From Roseburia sp. 499 (lineage in GTDB: Bacteria; Bacillota; Clostridia; Lachnospirales; Lachnospiraceae), in contig NZ_CP135164.1 of the NCBI RefSeq assembly GCF_001940225.2, positions 2,914,001 through 2,978,000 on the forward strand: a DNA stretch of 64,000 bases, in the 5' to 3' direction. Shown one piece after another: positions 1-9,393 of the stretch (position 1 is its first letter; each line of letters begins with the position of its first letter). The notes under the pieces are model-generated. The model was not told the origin of the DNA and ran no database searches. It saw only the letters and a list, made by a program, of their open reading frames with translations. The translations under genes and the position numbers were made by a program.

Positions 1-1291
1 GAGCAAGCACACCAGTACCTTCCTTCGTAAGTACGCCTGCACCACTAATATCATTTTTCCAGTTATCTGATGCATGGAATCCTCCAAGAGCTGCATCCAT
101 GTTGACAGTAACATCATTTACAAATGCACCGTATCCACTTGCTGCCTCAAACAGATTCAATCGTCCCCATCCTTCTGCATCATCCAGAACCGGATATCCG
201 GATTCAATTCCGGTAGTGTAAAGCACATACCTTCTCTGGGTGTCGTCCAGATATGGGAAACGAGATTCCAGCAGTACCTCTGCTCCCTTTGGCACAACCA
301 TTGGCTTATTTGTATCTCCTGTCTGACTTAATCCATAAGTCATACGATAGCGATAAGTTTCCTTATCCTTCTGGTAGTTTTCATATTCTGCCTGTGTATC
401 TACTGCACTTACCAGTTTCTCTCCTGCTGCTACCGCATTTGCCTTTACCTCTGCATTTTTAGAGTCATTCAGGTTTGCAGCTGCTACTGCAGTTGCCATA
501 GTACGTCCACCCATTACATCCAAACAAGAATGCATTCCGGTTACAATTCTGTTATTTCCAAGTTCAGATGCACGATAAATCATCTGTTGATACTGCTGTG
601 GTACTGCATACGCCATAGAAATTCCGGCAAGATATGCTGCATTTGTATGACCACTTGGATATCCCCCATCGTTGGATGGATCAGCCTTAATACATGGCAC
701 AAGGATATCAATGACATTAATTTCCGGATATTTTGCATCAATTCCTGACCAACGGAACGGACGTGCATACTTGTAATACTTCTTTGCAGAGGAAGTACTT
801 GCAGAACCTCCACGCACTGCACCTATCAATTTAACAATATCACCATACTCACTGTCTTCATCTGCATATACTCCGAGTCCGGATACCATACTGTAATTCT
901 GGTTTCTTCTATCGTCCAGATATGCTTTCTCCTGTTGTTCTTTAGTACTGCCCTCTGTAATTGCCTTTGTGGTATTCAGGTTTTCCAGATGAGTACTTTC
1001 ATTCAAAACAGTTCCATTATTCCATGCATCCCCCGGTGTGAAAATATTTAACATCTGGGAAAGCACTCCAATCGCTGCATTGGATTCCGGTGACATATTG
1101 TCACCACTGTTGGTTTGATACACATCTACATAATAGCCATAACCTGCCTCTACCGGCTAGATTACTTCATCTCCCACTTTTGTCGAACCATCTGTCGTTG
1201 TTTCTGCATACGCAGGTAATACTGCTGAACCTACTGTTGCAACAGATAATGCCGCAACTAATACTCTGCTCCAATTGCTCCATTTTCTCAT
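1..1291 (-). pseudogene. Secreted PAP2-family phosphatase with a premature stop, 3' end beyond window
   Basis: The reading frame starts at the ATG at 1291 behind GGAGG and opens with a signal peptide (basic start, hydrophobic stretch, AYA-type cleavage site). Codon 45 is TAG (1157-1159). After it the same frame stays open to the window edge. The three PAP2 phosphatase motifs are all present: KX6RP (KKYYKYARP), PSGH, and RX5HX3D (RIVTGMHSCLD). Secreted members of the family remove phosphate from small substrates outside the membrane. The intact frame on both sides of the stop points to one recent nonsense change, for example CAG or AAG to TAG. The first methionine after the stop is at 1096, but the signal peptide would be lost. 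A sequencing error is possible. Confidence 0.8.
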
Positions 1292-1401
1292 TCTCTTTTC
1301 CTCCATAAACATTTCTATGCTAAGCGATAGACTTTGCTATTATACATTCCATCCGTATGAACTATATGATAAGCTCGTAAAATTTTTGTAATTTTTCAAA
1401 A

Positions 1402-1445
1402 AAGAGGTTGCGCGAACCAAAAATTTTCGGTTCACACAACCTCTT
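1402..1445 (-). terminator. Rho-independent terminator after the pullulanase gene
   Basis: A long stem built on AAGAGGTTG and CAACCTCTT, extended by GAACC/GGTTC, is followed on the minus strand by a run of T. It lies 27 bases after the pullulanase stop and separates that gene from the PAP2 gene. Confidence 0.85.
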
Positions 1446-1471
1446 CCAAAATCTAATATTTATATTTATTT

Positions 1472-4093
1472 TTATTCTTTTACCAGTACCATACAAGAAA
1501 TTGATTCTACACTTACATCACCACTTACGGTTTCCAAAACTTCATTTCCTGCTGTCTGTCCTTTGATATATACATCCCAGTTTCCTTCCGGAAGTGTTAC
1601 CGTAATATCTTCGTCAAACGGATTGTAGATAACAAATACATTTCCTGATGCTCCCACTTCTTCCGGCGCAATCTCATATACAACTGCTCCCTTATGTTCT
1701 TCCTGTGCATAGAACTTAATCTGTTCTGCAGTTGTACGCTCCATACGAAGAGAATCATGTGCCTTACGGAATGCAATCAATCCCTTGTAGAATTCATATA
1801 CCATCTTGGTATTCTCATCATCTAAAGAATCCCACTTAATGCTATTTACGGAATCCGGAGATACATAACTGTTATCCTCAAAGGTTCCATCCTCTTTTAC
1901 TTTAGAACGAAGCATTTCTTCTCCAGCCAGTATAAATGGTACTCCCTGAGAAGTGTACACAATAGATGCCGATAACAAATTCCGCTTCGTTCTGTTTTCT
2001 AAACTATCATCTGCACAAGTAATATTAATCTTATCCCACAAAGTAAAATTATCATGACAACTTGTATAATTAACTACCTGCGTTGCATCTGCAGACCAAC
2101 CTGGTTTTCCTTCTGCGCATTTCATAATCGTGCTATAGGTTCCTATGATATCTCCATTAACATATCCAGACTCTTCTGCCTCAAATACGCTTCCTTTAAT
2201 TGCATCTCTGATATTATCAGAAAACAGTGCCATTCCAGGCATATTCACTGCATTAGTCTGAGTTGCCAATTTTACATCGTCTTTGGTTGGTGTAGTATCT
2301 AAACTCCAACCTTCTCCATACATGATAATGGATGGGTCAATTTCATCTAAAGCTGCACGAATCGCATTGATGGTATCCACATCTGTCAAGCCTACCAGAT
2401 CAAAACGGAATCCATCAATATGATATTCTTCTGCCCAGTATTTTACAGAGTCAACAATATATTTAGATACCATAGCTCGCTCAGAAGCTACGTCATTTCC
2501 ACAACCGGAACCATTTGCCCATACTCCATTCTCATTAATTCTATGGAAATATCCCGGTACAATCTGGTTAAAGCAATAATCTTCTCCACTATAAGTATGG
2601 TTATATACTACATCCAATACAACACTAATATCGTTGTCATGAAGTGTCTGAACCATCTGCTTAAATTCTTCTACACGCACTTCACCATGATATGGGTCAG
2701 TGGAATAAGAACCTTCCGGTACGTTATAATTCTTTGGATCATATCCCCAGTTATACTGATCGCTGTCTAATTTGGACTCATCTACTGTAGCGTAGTCATA
2801 AACCGGATTCAGATGAAGATGAGTAATACCCAATTCCTTCATATGGTCTAATCCGGTAGCAATGCCACTGGCTGTCTTAGTTCCGGTTTCGGTCAATCCC
2901 AGATATTTTCCTACATTAGCAATTCCTGAACTTTTATCTGCTGAAAGGTCACGAACCTGAAGTTCATAGATAAATGCATCTGTAATTTTCAGGTCTGTAT
3001 TTGGACGTTTATCCTGGTCCCATCCCTCCGGATTGGTAGATGCCATGTCTATAACCATAGCACGGTTACCGTTTACACCGGTTGTCTTCGCATATGGGTC
3101 ACATGCTTCATTTTCTTTTCCATCTACTTTTACAGTATAAGTATAGTAAACACCGTTTAAATCTCCGGACTTCTCTACACTCCATACACCTTTGTCGCCT
3201 TTTTTCATCTCGACTGTTTCGATTTTATCATCTTTTCCTGCTTCTCCTTCTTTATAAAGATTTACAGAAACAGCATCTGCAGTAGGTGCCCATACCTTGA
3301 ATGTAGTTGCATCCTTTGTCCAGGTTGCTCCTAAATCATTTCCATCATATGTATACTCTGATTCAAATTCCTCTGTGGAATAAATATCCGGCATACTAGC
3401 TTCCACCGGACTTCCCTCTTCTAAAGATACATAATATTTTCCTTTCTTTTGAAAGAAGTCTTTGATTCTCGCAATTCCCTTTTTCTTGTTTACTGAAATT
3501 TCTGTCTTTTTCATTTCTTTTAAGTCTCCATCTAAAATCTTGATATTTTCTATTTCTTCCTGGCTCAGCTCACCGGAAACCTTAAATTCCACAGTCTGAT
3601 AATCATCCTTTACATGAACATCATAAATGCTGACTCCAGTCTCTACATCGTCTCCCATAACAACATCAAAATCCTCTTCTCCTGATGTCACATATACATC
3701 TACGGTTCCTGCAACTACTTCTGTAAGATCTACAAAACGGTCCCCATCGGTATCCTTGGATTCCCATTCATTTAATCTTACAATAAATCCCAGCTGCATG
3801 GTCTCCGGTGCCAAAGTAATGGTGGTCACCACTCCTTTCTCATCCTTTGCTTCTTCGTCGAATTCATAGGAACTTCCATCACCATTTGTCCAGAACCATA
3901 CATTCCAACCATCGTAATTATCATCACTTCTTAAATAATGCAGATTCACCGTAATCTCCTGCGATGTACTCTGTTCTTCCTTCTGTTGCGCCTCTTGCGA
4001 TGCGTCTGTGTTATTTTTTCCGGCACATCCGATTATTTGGCACACCATTGAGACTGCCAGTAATACGGCAGCCAATTTTTTCATTTTCTTCAT
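1472..4093 (-). CDS. pulA: Type I pullulanase, secreted lipoprotein
   Basis: Cleaves alpha-1,6 branch bonds in pullulan and starch-derived dextrins at the cell surface. The 873-residue protein has a lipoprotein signal peptide ending in a lipobox (IIGC), then a CBM41-like starch-binding domain (NLHYLR and WNVWFW), a CBM48-like domain (FKVWAPTADAVSVNLY), and a GH13 catalytic barrel. The pullulanase signature YNWGYDP is present, as are the nucleophile region DGFRFDLVG, the acid/base region MYGEGW and the late region SCHDN. The start at 4093 is chosen for a GGGAGGG site six bases upstream; an upstream TTG is less likely. The galactose mutarotase-type gene upstream suggests a carbohydrate-use neighbourhood, though each gene looks independently transcribed. 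Confidence 0.95.
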   Translation of the reverse strand: MKKMKKLAAVLLAVSMVCQIIGCAGKNNTDASQEAQQKEEQSTSQEITVNLHYLRSDDNYDGWNVWFWTNGDGSSYEFDEEAKDEKGVVTTITLAPETMQLGFIVRLNEWESKDTDGDRFVDLTEVVAGTVDVYVTSGEEDFDVVMGDDVETGVSIYDVHVKDDYQTVEFKVSGELSQEEIENIKILDGDLKEMKKTEISVNKKKGIARIKDFFQKKGKYYVSLEEGSPVEASMPDIYSTEEFESEYTYDGNDLGATWTKDATTFKVWAPTADAVSVNLYKEGEAGKDDKIETVEMKKGDKGVWSVEKSGDLNGVYYTYTVKVDGKENEACDPYAKTTGVNGNRAMVIDMASTNPEGWDQDKRPNTDLKITDAFIYELQVRDLSADKSSGIANVGKYLGLTETGTKTASGIATGLDHMKELGITHLHLNPVYDYATVDESKLDSDQYNWGYDPKNYNVPEGSYSTDPYHGEVRVEEFKQMVQTLHDNDISVVLDVVYNHTYSGEDYCFNQIVPGYFHRINENGVWANGSGCGNDVASERAMVSKYIVDSVKYWAEEYHIDGFRFDLVGLTDVDTINAIRAALDEIDPSIIMYGEGWSLDTTPTKDDVKLATQTNAVNMPGMALFSDNIRDAIKGSVFEAEESGYVNGDIIGTYSTIMKCAEGKPGWSADATQVVNYTSCHDNFTLWDKINITCADDSLENRTKRNLLSASIVYTSQGVPFILAGEEMLRSKVKEDGTFEDNSYVSPDSVNSIKWDSLDDENTKMVYEFYKGLIAFRKAHDSLRMERTTAEQIKFYAQEEHKGAVVYEIAPEEVGASGNVFVIYNPFDEDITVTLPEGNWDVYIKGQTAGNEVLETVSGDVSVESISCMVLVKE

Positions 4094-4193
4094 AAAAAAC
4101 CCTCCCAATTAGTCCTCATTACCTATATAATAAAGAACCAGTGGGAGAGTGTACATATCAATTTTCTTTTATTCGTGTTGTTTTTTTATGGTC

Positions 4194-5234
4194 CTATTTT
4201 AAATACAAACGATAAGTAGTTTTGGAATTATACTGTTCTCCTGCTTTTACAACCGGAGATGCAAAATTTTCCTGATTTACTGCATTTGGATAGAACTGTG
4301 ATTCCAGACAAAATCCCTGACGGTCATGATACTCTGCGCCACTTTTTCCCTTGTGAGCCTGAATAAAGTTACCCGCATACAATTGCACACCGCAGCAATC
4401 TGTTGATGCTTCCATTGCGATTCCATTCTCTTTACAATATGCATTTGCCATTACTTTCATCTCGCCCGGCTTTTCACTCAATACATAGTTATGATCATAT
4501 CCTCCGGCAAGTTTTAACTGTTCAAAGTCTGCATTAATATCACGTCCAATTGGCTTCATTACCCGAAAGTCCATAGGAGTTCCTTCTACCGATGCAATCT
4601 CACCTGTTGGTATGCTTTTTGCAGCCATTGGTGTATAACTATCTGCAAAAATCTGCAATTCCTGCTCCTCCATGGAACCACTGTCATGTCCGGCCAGATT
4701 AAAATAAGAATGATTGGTAAAATTCATAATGGTATCCTTATCTGCTGTTGCCTGATAAGAAATCTCCAACCTATCTTCTTCTGTTATGGTATATGTTACT
4801 TCTGCTGTCATATTCCCCGGAAATCCCTGTTCTTCCTCCGAACTAAAATGGGTAAGGGTAATACTATTATCTGTAATCTCTTTTACATCCCACATAACCT
4901 TACTAAAGCCATTTTTTCCGCTGTGAAGGTTATTCCCATTATCGTTATCTTCAATCTTCCATGTTTTTCCATTTATCGTAAACTGTGCATTCGCAATACG
5001 ATTTCCATTCCGTCCTACTGTTGCACCGAAATAACAACCATTTCTCTGGTACCCTTCTACGCTGTCATATCCCAGTACCACATCTCTTTCTACACCATTT
5101 TTATCCCGGAAGATAAACGCTACCAAAGTCGCACCATAATCTGTAACCTTGATTGTAGTGTGATTTTTATTTTCTAACACATATAATGCTGCCTGCTCTC
5201 CCTTATCTGTTTTTCCAAATGATACCTTTTGCAT
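4194..5234 (-). CDS. galM: Aldose 1-epimerase (galactose mutarotase)
   Basis: Interconverts alpha and beta anomers of free aldoses such as galactose and glucose in the cytoplasm. The 346-residue product matches the family length. Active-site features are visible: NHSYFNLAGH with the catalytic histidine pair region, GGYDHNYVL, and the catalytic glutamate in CLESQFYPNA. The start is set at 5234 because GGAGG lies eight bases before that ATG; a methionine six codons earlier overlaps the ribosome site. It sits upstream of the pullulanase gene on the same strand with a gap of about 100 bases. Confidence 0.95.
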   Translation of the reverse strand: MQKVSFGKTDKGEQAALYVLENKNHTTIKVTDYGATLVAFIFRDKNGVERDVVLGYDSVEGYQRNGCYFGATVGRNGNRIANAQFTINGKTWKIEDNDNGNNLHSGKNGFSKVMWDVKEITDNSITLTHFSSEEEQGFPGNMTAEVTYTITEEDRLEISYQATADKDTIMNFTNHSYFNLAGHDSGSMEEQELQIFADSYTPMAAKSIPTGEIASVEGTPMDFRVMKPIGRDINADFEQLKLAGGYDHNYVLSEKPGEMKVMANAYCKENGIAMEASTDCCGVQLYAGNFIQAHKGKSGAEYHDRQGFCLESQFYPNAVNQENFASPVVKAGEQYNSKTTYRLYLK

Positions 5235-5322
5235 TTGTAGTTCCTCCTGCATTTTTCTAAAATCATTCCTATAGGTTTCATTTTATACCGATGCGAAAGC
5301 AAATACAACTATTATTTTTCAA

Positions 5323-5393
5323 TGGTACCGCCTGGATTCGAACCATGGATAAAGATTTTGCAGTTCTCTGCCTTTCCCTTTGGCTACGGCACC
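5323..5393 (-). tRNA. tRNA-Cys-like gene, anticodon GCA, with imperfect stems
   Basis: The 71-base sequence folds as a cloverleaf. The acceptor stem GGTGCCG pairs with CGGTACC with one G-U pair, the D arm is GCC/GGC, the anticodon loop is CTGCAAA with anticodon GCA, and the T loop is TTCGAAT. It resembles bacterial tRNA-Cys. There is one mismatch in the anticodon stem (A-A at 31-39) and one in the T stem (A-G at 50-64). Position 73 is A, where tRNA-Cys normally has U, and no CCA is encoded. The first base follows the ssuB stop codon directly, so it would be read as the tail of the sulfonate operon. It is either a divergent second tRNA-Cys or a decaying one. Confidence 0.65.
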
Positions 5394-6184
5394 TTAGATC
5401 ACATAATCCTCTTGCTGATCTTGTTCCTTGAAAAACTCAGCCATAATATCTTTTTTGATTCTTACAAACTCACCGGAACTTCTATATCTTGGTCTTGGAA
5501 GATTCACATCTATAATCTGTTTCACTCTTCCCGGTCTCGAAGATAGAATTACAATTCTGTCTCCTAAATAAATCGCTTCTTCAATATCATGAGTCACCAA
5601 TATCATCGTTTTCTTTTCCGCTTCCCAAATCCGTTGAATCTCTTCCTGCATATTGATACGTGTCAATGCATCCAATGCACCAAACGGCTCATCCAGCAAC
5701 AGCATTTCCGGATTCTCTATCAGCGCACGCGCAATACTAACTCTCTGCTGCATTCCTCCTGATAACTGATTTGGATATGACTTTCCAAAATCACTCAACC
5801 CCACCAACTCTAAATACTGATATACCATCTCTAACTGCTGTTTTTTTGATAATTTTTTTTCTTTTCATAACTTATTCCAAAAAGAACATTTTTTTCCACT
5901 GTCAGCCATGGAAATAATCGAGACTCTTGAAATGCCATTCCCCGTTCTACTCCCGGTCCACAAATCGAAACTCCATGACTACTTATGTCACCTTCACTTT
6001 GATGCTCAAGTCCCCCGATAATTCTCAACAAGGTACTTTTTCCGCAACCGCTGGCACCCAAAATACTGATAAATTCTCCCTTTTTTATTGTAAGATTGAT
6101 ATCTGACAATGCTTGTACATCGCCTGTCTCACACTGAAATGTTTTTTCCAAATGAGAAATTTCCAATGCATTTTCTACACTCAT
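5394..6184 (-). pseudogene. ssuB: Sulfonate/nitrate-type ABC transporter ATPase, frameshifted
   Basis: The ATPase of an aliphatic sulfonate, taurine or nitrate-type importer. The first frame (6184 to 5831) carries Walker A (GASGCGKST) and a Q-loop region (FQESRLFPW). The second (from 5828) carries the signature LSGGMQQR, Walker B (LLLDEPFGALD) and the switch histidine (VTHD). The frames meet in a run of eight A on the coding strand (about 5862-5869). One more A, or a -1 slip, would rejoin them into a full ATPase of about 264 residues. It follows ssuC closely and ends exactly where the tRNA-Cys-like gene begins. It is most likely a frameshift mutation, but slippage at the A run or a read error could also explain it. 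Confidence 0.8.
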
Positions 6185-6187
6185 TTT

Positions 6188-6970
6188 TTACTCCTTTCCC
6201 TTGGCATTCCACTTTAACAATCTATTTTCTATTTTCCTAATCAAAATATTTATCAGCCATCCAATGATACCTATCGTAAATACACCTACATACACTTTAT
6301 CCGGCCTCATCATTTCTCGGTTATAGGTGATAAAATAACCCAATCCGGAAGATGATGCTATCATTTCTGAACCAATCACACTCAGCCACGCTGAGCCAAT
6401 TCCAATCCTCAGACCTGTAAAAATAGACGGAAGTGCTGCCGGTAGTATAACAGATACTACAGTATCTTTTTTGTTCTTCGTAAATATCTCTGCCACTTCT
6501 TTATACTTAATATCTACATTCCTTACACCGTCTGTGGTATTAAGAAGCACTGACCAGAAACTACCAATCGCAATGGCAATTACCTTAGAAGTTTCACCAA
6601 TTCCACAAAATACTATCAACACCGGGACCCATGCCAGAATTGGAACGGGTCGTAAAATTTCAAGCATAACGGAGAGAAACCGTTTCACCAGAGGTGACAG
6701 CCCAAGAATTACTCCAAGGATTACTCCAAAAGATGCCCCTACAACATATCCTATTCCAACTCTCTTTAAGCTCATTGTTATATGCTTTAACAGTGTTCCC
6801 TCGTTTCCCATTTCCACCAATACAGCAAACAATTTTGAAGGTGATGGCAAAATACTCGGATTCAATAATCCTGCCAGACTTGCCACCTGCCAAAGTAGCA
6901 ATAACCCAACAGGTATTATGACTCCTAATATTTTATAATCTGCCAGCCTCTTTTTCCTTTTTCCATGCAT
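6188..6970 (-). CDS. ssuC: ABC transporter permease, sulfonate/nitrate type
   Basis: An inner-membrane permease of 260 residues with about six membrane segments and the EAA-type loop (ILPAALPSIFTGLRIGIGSAW) that docks onto the ATPase. The family imports sulfonates, taurine or nitrate/bicarbonate; the cysteine synthase nearby favours sulfonates. The frame is intact, although its ATPase, binding protein and cysK are all damaged, so it may be a survivor of a dying operon. It is three bases from ssuB and directly abuts the activase fragment upstream. Confidence 0.85.
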   Translation of the reverse strand: MHGKRKKRLADYKILGVIIPVGLLLLWQVASLAGLLNPSILPSPSKLFAVLVEMGNEGTLLKHITMSLKRVGIGYVVGASFGVILGVILGLSPLVKRFLSVMLEILRPVPILAWVPVLIVFCGIGETSKVIAIAIGSFWSVLLNTTDGVRNVDIKYKEVAEIFTKNKKDTVVSVILPAALPSIFTGLRIGIGSAWLSVIGSEMIASSSGLGYFITYNREMMRPDKVYVGVFTIGIIGWLINILIRKIENRLLKWNAKGKE

Positions 6971-7399
6971 TTACAACCCGCCTCCCCAGCTGGATTTGAT
7001 TTCTTTTGCATAATCATGAGCATAAATGGCTGCACCTAATGCCCCTGCCAGAGTTGCATCTAACTTTGTGCTCCCCAATTCCATTCCCAGCACTTCCTGC
7101 ACCGCCTTTCTCATTCCGGGATTATTAGATACTCCACCCGTAAAGAGCACCGTATCATCCAAGCCAATTTTTTTCAGTAGATTTTTTACTCTTCTTGCTG
7201 TTGCAATATGAATACCTGCTGCAATATCTTCTTTTGGTGCTCCCTGTGCTTTAAGAGAAATAACCTCTGATTCTGCAAATACAACGCACTGACTACTAAT
7301 ATCAATTGGATTTTTGGAAGTTACTGCCGCTTCTCCCAACTCATCCAAGTCCAGTTCCAACAATTGCGCTACTCTTTTTCCAAAAGTCTCTCTGCTTCT
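6971..7399 (-). pseudogene. C-terminal fragment of a BadF/BadG/BcrA-type activase
   Basis: The 130-odd residues match the C-terminal half of the ATPase that reductively activates 2-hydroxyacyl-CoA dehydratases or double-cubane cluster proteins. Visible are ELGEAAVTSKNP, SSQCVVFAESEVI, VLFTGGVSNN and LAGALGAAIYA. The N-terminal half, with the DxGST nucleotide-binding site and the first cluster cysteine, is absent. The frame closes at a TGA at 7400-7402 and the fragment overlaps the ssuA remnant, so it looks like a deletion product. A TTG at 7363 could start translation, but nothing resembling a working enzyme would result. Confidence 0.75.
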
Positions 7400-7458
7400 T
7401 CATAATATTTGTTGGTAAAAATATTAGAAACATCTATTGTTTTCTCCAATTTTCCTCC
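7369..7458 (-). pseudogene. ssuA: 3' remnant of ssuA beyond the IS110 insertion
   Basis: This short frame reads GGKLEKTIDVSNIFTN and ends with a TAG at 7369-7371. It fits the usual C-terminal tail of ABC sulfonate-binding proteins. It joins in frame with the 5' part of ssuA (ending at 9394) when the IS110 element and one copy of the shared GGAG are removed. The rebuilt protein would be about 364 residues. Confidence 0.7.
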
Positions 7459-7977
7459 CTATATAGTCAAGTCTTTTTTCCCTTAAAATAAGGGATTTGT
7501 TTAAATTGTTTCTCAGTAAAACGAGCCATCATCATGGATATTTCTCTGCATCTGGTGCAAAAATAGTGGTTTCTGGGTACACGAATTAAAACGTCTCGAT
7601 TGTTTCGTTTTAAATGGCCTTGTGTATACCCGTCCCTCTATGGTGATGTACCTCCCATGTCTACCAGGATCATCTCACATTTTGGAGAGTCCTCACTTCC
7701 TTCGTTCCACCTATCCATAACCAGGGTGTCAGCTTAGCTCCTTTGCAGGGTCATGCCCTCTGGAAAATATTCCTGCCGACTACTGGCTCATACTTTGTAA
7801 ATTTTGTTACTGACTGTTTCTATGAAAGCACCTTGCGGCGGACGTTTACCTCTCATTTCCACTTTTGCCGATTACTCAGCTTTTATTCTTGTCAGCCCTT
7901 ATCGTGGCTGAGCAAAACAATCCTTTCCTAATTGCTTTGTTCAACCGCGATAACAAGCTTGGGTTTCTGTGTTTCTT
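7459..7977 (-). other. Long 3' noncoding end of the IS110 element, possible bridge RNA region
   Basis: No gene-like frame is seen in these 519 bases on either strand. IS110-family elements encode a bridge RNA in a noncoding end; in the IS1111 group it lies 3' of the transposase. The long 3' end fits that arrangement, but no RNA loops were matched to the target here. Confidence 0.35.
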
Positions 7978-9264
7978 TTAATTCAGTGCCAATGCCGGAC
8001 GCTGTATATCTTCAAGCATTTTCGTTCCGTCATATGCAACACCCTTGGTTAATATCGTATAAAATATACGTATTACCTTACACGCAACCGCTATTACCGA
8101 CTGCATTTTCTTCAATGGATTCCGTTCTCTTGTTCTATAATAATTATGGATTTCCTTAAACTCTGCATTCTTTCCTATTAACGATATTGCCGCTTCATAT
8201 AAAACATAGCGCAGCCTTTTTCTTCCACGATAACTGATATGACTTTCTCCGTTATGCTTTCCTGAATCATTGCTAACGATTGCATATCCGGCCAACTTCT
8301 GTAACTGCTTTGGATTGTCAAAACGTCTTATATCTCCAACCTCTGCAATAAATCCACAGATTGTTATCATACCAATCCCTTTTATCTCCAAGAGTTTATC
8401 TATATATGGAATCTCATACAGTTTTTCTTCTATTGTCTGCATCAAATCATTCATTCGACAAGTATACATTTCATAATCACCAAGCAAAATCTGAAGTTCT
8501 ACTCTTGCTGCTTCTGGTGCTTCTTGACTTCCGATACTATGCTCTGCTTTATTTACCAGGGTCTTTGCCCTCTTAATTCCTACTGCTCTCAGCTTCGCAT
8601 CTCGCCATATTTTATTCACTCCATCAACTCCAAGTCTTACGATATCCCCCGGCAATGGTGCCTGCTTTAAAATCATCATTCCACTTACGGCATCAAGATT
8701 CCCATAAACATCCTTGTATTCTGGAAAGTAAATGCTAAACCAACGTGCAATTCGATTTTTGATTCGAGTTATTTCTTCCTGTGTCTGGAATCTTAAATTT
8801 GAAAGATTTCTTATTTCCGCATAAATTCCTGATGGAATATATGGATAGGAAAATCTTCCTTCGTTTACCAACGCAGCAATTGTCTTCGGATCTTTTCGAT
8901 CATTCTTGTTCGGATTATTGTCATCCAATTCCTTTGATTTTTTTACATGATGTGGATTCACATGCACCGGGCGCATTCCTAAGTTTTGTAGAAACATTCC
9001 TAAACCAAACCAGTAGTGTCCTGTAGGCTCCATGCCTGGGAGCACTACCTCTTTGTCGTGATTTTCAGCAATTTCATCCATCCAGTTCTTAAACGCCATA
9101 AAACCTTCTTCATCATTGCTGAATGCAAATGGTTTTCTTGAATACTCATAATTACGCCAATCAAATGCTCTTGCATAATGCACTTGACTACCAACATCAA
9201 TACCAACAATCAAAGTTTTTTCTGTTATTGATGCAATTTTACTGTTTTGTGTGTTATACTTCAT
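7978..9264 (-). CDS. IS110-family transposase (DEDD recombinase)
   Basis: The 428-residue recombinase has the N-terminal RuvC-like DEDD domain: GIDVGS with the first aspartate, MEPTGHY with the glutamate, and DRKDPKTIA with the last acidic pair. The C-terminal Tnp_20 domain contains the serine region (SGKHNGESHISYRGRKRLR). It appears complete. The DNA just upstream (9268-9336) can fold into a long hairpin built on ATACCTC/GAGGTAT and AATAAGATT/AATCTTATT, which may affect its expression or mark the element end. Confidence 0.95.
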   Translation of the reverse strand: MKYNTQNSKIASITEKTLIVGIDVGSQVHYARAFDWRNYEYSRKPFAFSNDEEGFMAFKNWMDEIAENHDKEVVLPGMEPTGHYWFGLGMFLQNLGMRPVHVNPHHVKKSKELDDNNPNKNDRKDPKTIAALVNEGRFSYPYIPSGIYAEIRNLSNLRFQTQEEITRIKNRIARWFSIYFPEYKDVYGNLDAVSGMMILKQAPLPGDIVRLGVDGVNKIWRDAKLRAVGIKRAKTLVNKAEHSIGSQEAPEAARVELQILLGDYEMYTCRMNDLMQTIEEKLYEIPYIDKLLEIKGIGMITICGFIAEVGDIRRFDNPKQLQKLAGYAIVSNDSGKHNGESHISYRGRKRLRYVLYEAAISLIGKNAEFKEIHNYYRTRERNPLKKMQSVIAVACKVIRIFYTILTKGVAYDGTKMLEDIQRPALALN

Positions 9265-9393
9265 TTTAGATACCTCTCTGTTTAATAAGATTTTTTACTA
9301 ACCGTGCAAAGTCAGTAATCTTATTTTACACTGAGGTATTTTTTTCTCAACCTTCTTTCTTGGAATCCTCTACATTTTTAATTATACAGGAAG

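Larger units (their letters stand above)
7459..9393 (-). mobile_element. IS110-family insertion sequence inside ssuA
   Basis: The 1,935-bp element has one transposase gene, about 130 bp upstream of it and about 519 bp of noncoding DNA downstream. The borders were placed by rebuilding ssuA. GGAG occurs at both edges (9394-9397 and 7455-7458), and removing the element plus one GGAG restores an open frame. IS110 elements use a short shared core rather than a long target duplication, which agrees. The exact border inside GGAG cannot be fixed from one copy. Confidence 0.8.

Noticed and set aside
1157..1159. TAG in the PAP2 gene as a recoded pyrrolysine codon
   Set aside because: No pyl genes are seen, the residue position lies outside the catalytic motifs, and a simple nonsense change explains it.
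7743..8159. Plus-strand small frames in and beside the IS110 3' end
   Set aside because: No ribosome sites and no protein-like composition. The right part lies antisense to the transposase.
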